Position numbers and translations under genes: made by a program. DNA of 6,330 nt from Anaerolineales bacterium (GTDB lineage: Bacteria; Chloroflexota; Anaerolineae; Anaerolineales; Villigracilaceae): positions 1 to 6,330 of the forward strand of contig JAICQC010000272.1 of the NCBI GenBank assembly GCA_025938055.1. Reading direction: 5' to 3'. How positions within the stretch are numbered: the stretch's first letter is position 1; every line of letters begins with the position of its first letter. Positions 1 through 5,298 of this stretch are shown here, one piece after another. Under the pieces are notes generated by a model, which was given only the letters and a program-made list of their open reading frames with translations, did not search any database and was not told the origin of the DNA.

Positions 1-615
1 AATGTACAAAGGCCCACCCATCGCAACACAAGCTGGGACTGGGCGCGCTTCGAGACCTGTGCCCACAAATGGGTGGACGTGAGCGAAGGCAACTATGGTG
101 TCAGTTTGTTAAATGACTGTAAATACGGGCACGATATTCATAAAAATGTTATTCGTCTCACGCTGCTCCGTTCCCCGACGATGCCCGACCCCATGGCAGA
201 TGTAGGTGAGCATGAATTCAAATACAGTCTGTATCCACATATTGGACCCTGGAATGAAGATACACAACGCGAAGCGTATTTGCTCAACGATCCAATCATT
301 GTTTATCAGCGGACCAAAGACCATGGACAATCGACAGCGGTCAATCGTCTGTCGTCCATGGTCACCGTAAGCGAGCCCAACGTCATTATCGAGACGGTCA
401 AACGCGCTGAGGATGGAAATGGGATCATCGTCCGTTTGTATGAGAGCCAGAGACAGCGTGGACTCGTTCAGCTGCGCGCGGGATTCGAGGTGCAAGCCGC
501 CAGGGAGACGAACCTGCTCGAGGAGAACGAATCCGAATTAAGCGTGGAGCAGGATTCTATCCAGCTCAACCTGCGACCTTACCAGATCATGACCATACGG
601 CTAAAGAGCAAGTGA
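1..615 (+). CDS. Alpha-mannosidase, GH38 family (C-terminal part; 5' end outside window)
   Basis: This is the last 204 residues of a retaining alpha-mannosidase that releases alpha-linked mannose from glycans or oligosaccharides. The open frame runs from base 1 to the TGA at 613-615. The fragment opens with QRPTHRNTSWDWARFE (about residues 3-18), followed by AHKWVDVSEGNYGVSLLND (21-39) and a RLTLLRSP...YSLYPH stretch (about 51-79). This conserved block is typical of the GH38 C-terminal beta-sandwich (Glyco_hydro_38C). The rest, to residue 204, is a final all-beta segment ending LRPYQIMTIRLKSK, as in full-length family members. The zinc site and catalytic aspartate lie in the N-terminal domain, which is not in the window, so activity cannot be judged. 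A GTG at 73 is an internal codon, not a start, because homology continues upstream of it. No clear terminator follows. The family call is strong; the substrate is unknown. Confidence 0.92.
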   Translation, partial: NVQRPTHRNTSWDWARFETCAHKWVDVSEGNYGVSLLNDCKYGHDIHKNVIRLTLLRSPTMPDPMADVGEHEFKYSLYPHIGPWNEDTQREAYLLNDPIIVYQRTKDHGQSTAVNRLSSMVTVSEPNVIIETVKRAEDGNGIIVRLYESQRQRGLVQLRAGFEVQAARETNLLEENESELSVEQDSIQLNLRPYQIMTIRLKSK

Positions 616-651
616 AACCTGCTTTGCGGAATCTCAAACTCTGGATACGTA

Positions 652-657
652 TATAAT
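652..657 (+). promoter_or_regulatory. Candidate -10 box upstream of the moxR-like gene
   Basis: A perfect TATAAT sits 36 bases before the ATG at 694, in the 78-base gap after the mannosidase stop. It overlaps the palindrome ATACGTAT (645-652). No good -35 hexamer lies at 16-18 bases: the positions read GAATCT-like, and TTGCGG at 624-629 is 22 bases away. There is no extended -10 TG. Transcription would start near 664, giving a leader of about 30 bases. This would make the MoxR/DUF58/DUF4129 set its own transcription unit, possibly needing an activator or another sigma factor. A chance match is possible. Confidence 0.4.
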
Positions 658-693
658 GGCAGGAGACTTAATTTGGATTGAGGGATGTGCCGC

Positions 694-1644
694 ATGAAAG
701 ATGTTCAAGAGTTTGTTGCCCCGCTGATCGAAAACGTTGAGCGGGTCATTGTCGGCAAGCGCCTGGCAATTGAATATATTATGGTGGCGCTGCTTTGCGA
801 GGGACATGTGCTCCTTGAAGATGTACCCGGCTCTGGCAAAACGATGCTGGCGCGCTCCATCGCAGCCAGCCTTGGAAGCAGTTTTAAGCGCATCCAGTGC
901 ACACCCGATCTGCTGCCAAACGATATCACCGGCGTGTCGGTTTTCAACCAAAAAAGCGGCGAGTTCGAATTCAAGCCCGGTCCTATCTTCGTTAACATCC
1001 TTCTTGCAGATGAGATCAACCGCGCCACGCCACGCACGCAAGCCGCGCTCCTGGAGGCGATGCAGGAACAGCAGGTCACCGTAGACGGTGTCACACGTGA
1101 CCTGCCGCGCCCGTTTCTGGTGCTGGCGACGCAGAATCCGATCGAATATGAAGGTACCTTTCCACTGCCGGAGGCGCAGCTGGATCGTTTTCTGATGCGG
1201 CTTTCGATCGGATATCCATCACGAACGGATGAGCGCCAGATCCTGACCAATCTCTGGCGCGAGCATCCCATTACCAGGATTGGCAGCGTGGTAAACGGCC
1301 AGGAGCTTTCCACCCTGCAAAAGCGGGTCTGGGATGTGAATGTAGATGGAACCCTGCAGGACTACATCGTTGCACTCGCGGATGCCACCCGCAACCATCC
1401 GGATGTGTCGCTGGGCGTGAGCCCGCGCGGCAGTCTGGCGCTGTTGAAAGGAGCACAGGCACTGGCTGCCATTCGCGGACGTGACTATGTCGTTCCGGAG
1501 GACGTCAAAACGCTTGTGCCGTTGACGCTCGCACACCGTCTCATCCTCAAGCCTGAGGCGGAACTGCGCGGGCACACTGCGCACACGATCCTGAAAGACG
1601 TATTGGAAAAAACACCTCTCGATCTGGGAAGTGTGGATAACTGA
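694..1644 (+). CDS. MoxR-family AAA+ ATPase
   Basis: This is a 316-residue cytoplasmic AAA+ ATPase of the MoxR branch, whose members act as chaperone-like motors that mature or activate partner proteins, often with vWA-type proteins encoded next door. Visible motifs: Walker A PGSGKT (45-50), the MoxR-typical CTPDLLPNDITG segment (69-80), Walker B LLADEINR (103-110), sensor 1 ATQNP (145-149), the EAQLDRF arginine-finger region (160-166), and a C-terminal lid with SPRGSLALLKGAQALA and RDYVVPEDV. Length and motif order are normal and no key residue is missing. I choose ATG 694 because GAGGG (680-684) ends 9 bases before it. The in-frame ATG at 685 directly abuts that purine run and would add only Met-Cys-Arg. 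The gene is first of three tightly packed genes; the next starts 11 bases after its stop. The family is certain; the client protein is unknown. Confidence 0.95.
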   Translation: MKDVQEFVAPLIENVERVIVGKRLAIEYIMVALLCEGHVLLEDVPGSGKTMLARSIAASLGSSFKRIQCTPDLLPNDITGVSVFNQKSGEFEFKPGPIFVNILLADEINRATPRTQAALLEAMQEQQVTVDGVTRDLPRPFLVLATQNPIEYEGTFPLPEAQLDRFLMRLSIGYPSRTDERQILTNLWREHPITRIGSVVNGQELSTLQKRVWDVNVDGTLQDYIVALADATRNHPDVSLGVSPRGSLALLKGAQALAAIRGRDYVVPEDVKTLVPLTLAHRLILKPEAELRGHTAHTILKDVLEKTPLDLGSVDN

Positions 1645-1655
1645 GACCTCTGGAT

Positions 1656-2858
1656 ATGTTTAGCACATTTCTTATTCTGCTCATTGTGCTTTTGGTGATC
1701 GCCTCGTTCATGCGAGGCGACTTTGCTTTGACGCTGGTCTATCTTGTTGTTGGCTCTCTTACCGCCGGTCTGTGGTGGAGCCGCCGCGCACTTACACAGG
1801 TCGAAACCCGGCGCCGTTTTAATACGCATGCCTTTCTGGGGGAAATGATCGATATCGATCTGCATGTGCAGAACAAGGGCTGGCTGCCCGTCCCCTGGCT
1901 GGAGCTGCACGAAACCCTGCCGGTCGCGTTGGTGGGACCCAACAGTTTTCAATCGGTGATCCACCTGGGTCCGCGCTCTGATGCGCATTTTGAGTATTCC
2001 GTCGAGGCGCGCAAACGCGGTTACTATCCGATCGGGCCGCTCTCCATCTCCACGGGCGATATCCTCGGCTTAAGCGATACGCTGCAGGCAAAGAGCCCGG
2101 CAGAAGCTCTGGTCGTCTACCCCAGGATCATCCCGTTCACATCCGTGCAGATCCCCTCGCGTTCGCCGCAGGGGACGCTGCAACACAGCATGCCGCTCTT
2201 TGAAGACCCTACGCGGGTCTTTGGCAAGCGAGGATACACCTCTGGCGATTCGCTGCGCAGGATCGACTGGAAATCCTCCGCTGCCAGCGGGCGCCTGCAG
2301 GTAAAGGTCTTCGAGCCATCCATCGCGCTCGAAACATTCCTCGTCTTGAATCTCAATGCGGAGGATTATTACTATCGCAGCCGAATTGACTCGACGGAAC
2401 TGGCGATCGTCATTGCCGCCTCCATCTCCAACTGGATTGCTGGAAAGAAGCAAATGGTCGGGATGATGGTCAATGGGCGCGACCCACTCGCGACCGATAG
2501 CAGACCGCAGTCCATTCCGCCGCGCAAGGGAAAACAGCACATGATGCGCCTGCTGGAAACTCTGGCTCGCGCGGAGACCATCGACAATTCCGACTTGGTT
2601 CCCTTGCTGCAGCAACAGCGATACCAGCTTGCATGGGGCACAACCCTGATGGTGATTACAGGGGAGGCAAATCCTGCGCTGCTGGATGAACTTTACCAGG
2701 CGCGTCGTGCCGGGCAAAACGCGCTATTGATTCTGGCGGGCAGGGATTCTACAGATGAGGCAATCCGAGGGCGAGCAAAGACCTTTGGCATACCTGTCTT
2801 TTCTATTGCCACCGAACGCGACCTCCAGATCTGGATGCAGGAATCGAGACATTCATGA
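1656..2858 (+). CDS. DUF58 domain protein (membrane-anchored, vWA-related), partner of MoxR ATPase
   Basis: The protein has 400 residues. The N-terminus has two hydrophobic segments (about 3-17 and 23-41) separated by MRGDF, so it is probably a membrane hairpin. A beta-rich region follows (about 50-190), with NKGWLPVPWLELHETLP and RKRGYYPIGPLSI. The DUF58 signature YTSGDSLRRIDWK starts at residue 194 and continues through KVFEPS. The remaining 180 residues resemble a von Willebrand A-type fold. Where a MIDAS metal site (DxSxS) would be expected, the sequence reads NLNAE (232-236), so the site looks degenerate. DUF58 proteins are regularly encoded beside MoxR ATPases and are thought to be their partners; the molecular function is not known. 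The start ATG 1656 lies 11 bases after the MoxR stop, with only a weak GAGA (1643-1646) as ribosome site. The stop overlaps the next start (ATGA at 2855-2858). Confidence 0.9.
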   Translation: MFSTFLILLIVLLVIASFMRGDFALTLVYLVVGSLTAGLWWSRRALTQVETRRRFNTHAFLGEMIDIDLHVQNKGWLPVPWLELHETLPVALVGPNSFQSVIHLGPRSDAHFEYSVEARKRGYYPIGPLSISTGDILGLSDTLQAKSPAEALVVYPRIIPFTSVQIPSRSPQGTLQHSMPLFEDPTRVFGKRGYTSGDSLRRIDWKSSAASGRLQVKVFEPSIALETFLVLNLNAEDYYYRSRIDSTELAIVIAASISNWIAGKKQMVGMMVNGRDPLATDSRPQSIPPRKGKQHMMRLLETLARAETIDNSDLVPLLQQQRYQLAWGTTLMVITGEANPALLDELYQARRAGQNALLILAGRDSTDEAIRGRAKTFGIPVFSIATERDLQIWMQESRHS

Positions 2859-4501
2859 ATCCAGGCGCCCCCTCGAGCGCAACTCGTAACGAAAAGGTGT
2901 TTCGGTCCCTCGGTTACGGGCTGGTATTCCTGACGATGGCTTGTGTTGTAATGACAATTGGCGCGGTCATCCGCAGCCTGGTGCCAGGATGGCATTCCGG
3001 CATCCTGGCAAGCATCATGCTCTTCATCGTGATCGACAGGCTCTATACCTACCAACATTTGAAATCCTTGGCTCCTCTGAGCTCAGAGTGGGCGCTCGCG
3101 TTCGGCGCGCAGTGGGTGTTGATCATCCTGCTGATCCGTATTTTGCTTTCGTATGCAAACGGGATGGATTCGTTTCGAGAAGACATATTACTTTTTTCAC
3201 GCGGGCATCTCCTCGAGCTGTTCACTCTGGAGTTTGTCGCGGGGTTATTGCTGGCATTGCTAGTCTGGTATATAACCGGCCAATTTATGGACCTGCTGGA
3301 TGAGATCGGGCTGGACCAGGCTAGGGCTTTGCAAGACGCATCCATGCCGATCCAGACCGAGGCGGTGCCTGCCCATCAGCGCCTGGTGAATCTTGTATTC
3401 AGCCTTGGAATCGGTTTGGTGATCCTGACCGCTCTGGCGCGCGTCGATTTGGGTACGATCGCATCCAATGCCGATGGGCTGCCCACTCTGGAGTTTAGCC
3501 GCCTGTCAGGGGGGGAAGCCGGTGCTTTACTCTATTTTGTTTTCGGTCTGGCATTATTGAGTCTGAGCCGGTTAATGTCTCTGCAGACCCATTGGAATAG
3601 ACTGCACATTCCTGTTTCATCCCAAAACCTGTACCGTCAGTGGGGGATGTACAGTCTGTTCTTCCTGCTTGCGCTGGCGGTGTTGGTGAGTCTATTGCCA
3701 GCCGGTGACAGTCTTGGATTTTTCTCAGTACTGGGAACCTTGTTTGACTTCCTGATCAGTATACTTTTCTTTATCGGGCAAGTGATCTTTAGCCTGATAT
3801 TTTTGTTGTTTAGCCTGCCCTTCATGCTCATGGGTCAGGACGCCCCGATCTCCAACCCTCCACTTGCGCCGCCACCCCTGCCAAATTTGCCGGTGCAGCC
3901 TCAGGCACCCGCGACCAGCAGCGCAGTCTGGGCGCTAGTTCGATCCATTCTGCTATGGGGATCGCTGCTGGCGATTCTTGTCTTTGCGTTCATTCACTTT
4001 GTGAGGCAGCATGGTGGACTGCGAGCCGCGTTACGCAATTCGCGCGTGACCAACTGGCTGATCCTTGCCTGGCAATGGTTGTACAAAAATGTGGAGAAAA
4101 CCGGCGGAGACCTCTCGCGCGCTATTGCAGCGGGATGGCAAAGCCTCGTTTCGCAGTTGGAGGGGAAACGTATCCTGCCGCGCCCGGGCTGGCTTAACCT
4201 TCGATCGCTCGATCCACGCCGACAGGTGTACTTCTTCTATCTGGCAATGGTCCGTCGCGGCGAAGAGCAGGGGTTGAGGCGTAAGCCGTCGCAGACGCCC
4301 TCCGAATATGCGGCTACTTTGGAGCAAGCCTTGCCCTCGGCGGGTGAGGATATTGACGCACTTACCGCGGCGTTTGTGGAGGCGCGCTATAGCCGCCAGG
4401 CAGTTGATCGTGGAAAAGCACAGCTTGTCAAAGCCACATGGGAGCGTATCCGGCGTGCATTAAGGGACAAATCCAGGAATGAAAAGTTCGAGAAGAAGTA
4501 A
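2855..4501 (+). CDS. Polytopic membrane protein with C-terminal DUF4129 domain
   Basis: This 548-residue protein completes the MoxR/DUF58 cassette. I count about nine or ten hydrophobic segments: roughly 18-40, 48-62, 84-100, 122-142, 178-196, 222-240, 263-282, a long stretch about 288-328 that can span twice, and 358-386. A proline-rich linker (335-352) precedes the last span. The C-terminal soluble part is basic and holds a DUF4129 domain: RRQVYFFYLAMVRRGEEQGL begins at 455, followed by KPSQTPSEYAATLEQALP and FVEARYSR. In related clusters DUF4129 sits at the end of membrane proteins that carry a transglutaminase-like core. Here no such core is visible, and the only cysteine, Cys30, lies in the first membrane span, so a papain-like triad is impossible. 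Translation is probably coupled to DUF58 through the ATGA overlap, as no good Shine-Dalgarno is present. The function is unknown; a scaffold or client of the ATPase is my inference. Confidence 0.85.
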   Translation: MNPGAPSSATRNEKVFRSLGYGLVFLTMACVVMTIGAVIRSLVPGWHSGILASIMLFIVIDRLYTYQHLKSLAPLSSEWALAFGAQWVLIILLIRILLSYANGMDSFREDILLFSRGHLLELFTLEFVAGLLLALLVWYITGQFMDLLDEIGLDQARALQDASMPIQTEAVPAHQRLVNLVFSLGIGLVILTALARVDLGTIASNADGLPTLEFSRLSGGEAGALLYFVFGLALLSLSRLMSLQTHWNRLHIPVSSQNLYRQWGMYSLFFLLALAVLVSLLPAGDSLGFFSVLGTLFDFLISILFFIGQVIFSLIFLLFSLPFMLMGQDAPISNPPLAPPPLPNLPVQPQAPATSSAVWALVRSILLWGSLLAILVFAFIHFVRQHGGLRAALRNSRVTNWLILAWQWLYKNVEKTGGDLSRAIAAGWQSLVSQLEGKRILPRPGWLNLRSLDPRRQVYFFYLAMVRRGEEQGLRRKPSQTPSEYAATLEQALPSAGEDIDALTAAFVEARYSRQAVDRGKAQLVKATWERIRRALRDKSRNEKFEKK

Positions 4502-4535
4502 TCGGCTAACCCTGCACTCTGTCGTCGTACCGCAT

Positions 4536-4570
4536 CGCGATTGCCTTCTCATTGCGGTTTAATTCGTTTT
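4536..4570 (+). terminator. Weak hairpin, possible terminator of the MoxR cassette
   Basis: CGCGAT (4536-4541) can pair with ATTGCG (4551-4556), giving six pairs including one G-T wobble around a 9-base loop. The interrupted T-rich run GTTTAATTCGTTTT (4557-4570) follows. It starts 35 bases after the DUF4129 stop. The stem is short and the T tract is broken, so this is only a candidate. Confidence 0.3.
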
Positions 4571-4692
4571 GCATAACATTCCTACTTTTGTTCGCGTTCT
4601 TAATACTAGACCCATTTTCGAAACTTGGCGGGGCGCCTGAAGAGAGTTGCCAAAGGGTCAGGGTTGTGAGGTTGTCGTATTTGAAACGTGAG

Positions 4693-4700
4693 AGAAGGAG
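4693..4700 (+). promoter_or_regulatory. Strong Shine-Dalgarno fixing the DUF2267 start
   Basis: AGAAGGAG lies five bases upstream of ATG 4706. This selects ATG 4706 over the in-frame GTG at 4688, which lies upstream of this site and would have to read through it. It is the strongest ribosome site in the window. Confidence 0.75.
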
Positions 4701-4705
4701 TTACC

Positions 4706-5104
4706 ATGCAATTTGATGATTTTATACGTGGGGTTCAAGAACAAGCCCGGTTAGATTCACGAGAAGAGTCCATAGAAATCACCAGGGCTGTGCTGGAAAC
4801 CCTGGGGGAGCGCGTGGATCGAAAGGTCAGGAATGGGCTCGAGGCCCAGCTTCCAAATGAGTTGAAGGTATTCCTTCTGGCGAGAGAAGGCAATAATGAT
4901 CGATATGATCTGACGGAGTTCTACAACAGGGTAGGAGCGCGCGCCGACCTGAAATATCAGGAAGCCACCGAACGGACGTGGCAGGTACTGTCTGTGCTGA
5001 GGCAAGCCATTGCCGGAGGAGAGCTTCAAGATTTATTGGAAAGTTTGCCCGGCGAGTATGCAAAATTGTTTCAGCAGGAACCACCTAACCCGGCATTGCC
5101 ATAA
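4706..5104 (+). CDS. DUF2267 domain protein
   Basis: This small soluble acidic protein of 132 residues has no signal peptide and no membrane segment. It opens MQFDDFIRGVQEQARLDSRE, followed by ITRAVLETLGERV, then LEAQLPNELKVFLL (about 50-63). The second half has DLTEFYNRVGARADL, then VLSVLRQAIAGGELQDLLESLPGEYAKLF near the end. This is the two-lobed helical pattern of DUF2267, in which the two halves repeat a similar plan: an opening helix, an xVLxxLxxxI/V helix, then a QLP/SLP-E motif. The family's biochemical function is unknown to me, and nothing here shows a catalytic site. The gene stands alone, with gaps of about 200 bases on both sides and its own strong ribosome site, so it is likely a single-gene unit. 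The family call is good; the role is open. Confidence 0.85.
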   Translation: MQFDDFIRGVQEQARLDSREESIEITRAVLETLGERVDRKVRNGLEAQLPNELKVFLLAREGNNDRYDLTEFYNRVGARADLKYQEATERTWQVLSVLRQAIAGGELQDLLESLPGEYAKLFQQEPPNPALP

Positions 5105-5158
5105 GAATTGCTCTGTTCCAATAAGAGAAGCATGGCGTTTCGCTGACGCGGTCATAGC

Positions 5159-5185
5159 AACATTACCCTTGATAAGGGATGTTTT
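5159..5185 (+). terminator. Hairpin, likely terminator of the DUF2267 gene
   Basis: AACAT (5159-5163) pairs with ATGTT (5179-5183), and CCCTT (5166-5170) with AAGGG (5174-5178), around the loop GAT. A two-base bulge (TA) lies on the left arm. The run TTTT (5182-5185) overlaps the end of the stem. It lies 54 bases after the DUF2267 stop. The ten-pair stem is convincing, but the T tract is short, so it may be weak or serve as an RNA end-stabiliser. Confidence 0.45.
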
Positions 5186-5197
5186 ACCAACCACTGA

Positions 5198-5238
5198 TTC
5201 CCGCAGGTGATTGATATTCCGATTAGAATAACCGGGAA
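5198..5238 (+). repeat. Nested inverted repeat upstream of dpaL
   Basis: Outer arms TTCCCG (5198-5203) and CGGGAA (5233-5238) match perfectly. Inside them are TATTC (5215-5219) and GAATA (5226-5230), separated by six bases. The left interval between outer and inner arms is 11 bases and the right is two, so as RNA it would be a stem with a large one-sided bulge. As DNA, either dyad could be a protein site. No T run follows, so it is not an ordinary terminator. Confidence 0.35.
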
Positions 5239-5244
5239 GTAAAT

Positions 5245-5281
5245 ACCTGTTCAAATGGACATGTCTGACCTGTATATGGAC
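5245..5281 (+). repeat. Imperfect direct repeat upstream of dpaL (candidate operator)
   Basis: ACCTGTTCAAATGGAC (5245-5260) recurs as ACCTGTATATGGAC (5268-5281). The ends ACCTGT and ATGGAC are identical, with four versus two bases between them. The copies start 23 bases apart, about two helical turns. The joint region contains the palindrome GACATGTC (5258-5265) and a GTCTGAC dyad (5263-5269). GT-N3-AC resembles the core of FadR-type GntR operators, but the flanks do not fit that consensus. The position just before the ribosome site suggests a regulatory role; this is inference. Confidence 0.35.
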
Positions 5282-5298
5282 GGTGAAAAGGACACTTC

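Larger units (their letters stand above)
4502..4705 (+). other. Intergenic region, cassette end to DUF2267 gene
   Basis: There is no credible gene in these 204 bases. The middle (about 4555-4620) is distinctly A+T-richer than its surroundings. It holds a possible -10 element TAATAC (4601-4606) without a matching -35, and an 8-base palindrome TTTCGAAA (4616-4623). A short doubled GGTTGT lies at 4662-4675. The region plausibly carries the end of the cassette transcript and the promoter of the DUF2267 gene, but no promoter can be assigned with confidence. Confidence 0.4.
5105..5298 (+). other. Intergenic region upstream of dpaL, rich in dyads and repeats
   Basis: There are no genes in these 194 bases. 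From left to right: a terminator-like hairpin (5159-5185), a nested inverted repeat (5198-5238), an imperfect direct repeat (5245-5281) and the purine-rich ribosome site AAGGA (5288-5292). A TAGAAT (5224-5229) could act as a -10 box, but no -35 sits at the right distance. The layout is what one expects of an end-of-transcript signal followed by a regulated leader. Confidence 0.45.

Noticed and set aside
685..693. ATG 685 as start of the MoxR gene
   Set aside because: It touches the purine-rich GAGGG with no spacing. ATG 694 lies at correct spacing and gives the usual family N-terminus.
705..1313. Open frame of 202 codons on the - strand inside the MoxR gene
   Set aside because: It is antisense to all the conserved AAA+ motifs, has a Ser/Arg-rich composition and shows no domain signal, so it is a shadow frame.
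2070..2717. Open frame of 215 codons on the - strand inside the DUF58 gene
   Set aside because: It is fully antisense to a well-recognised DUF58 gene, and its translation resembles no family I know. Its length is a by-product of the codon bias of the real gene.
2941..3303. 120-codon + strand frame inside the DUF4129 protein gene
   Set aside because: It is out of frame with a continuous membrane protein and its translation has no membrane pattern or domain, so it is a shadow.
4662..4677. Tandem GGTTGTGA/GGTTGTCG before the DUF2267 gene
   Set aside because: Only six bases repeat, the sequence is low in complexity, and no promoter geometry fits. It is probably chance.
4688..4705. GTG 4688 as start of the DUF2267 gene
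   Set aside because: It lies upstream of the strong AGAAGGAG, which serves ATG 4706. The added six residues are not part of the family's usual opening.
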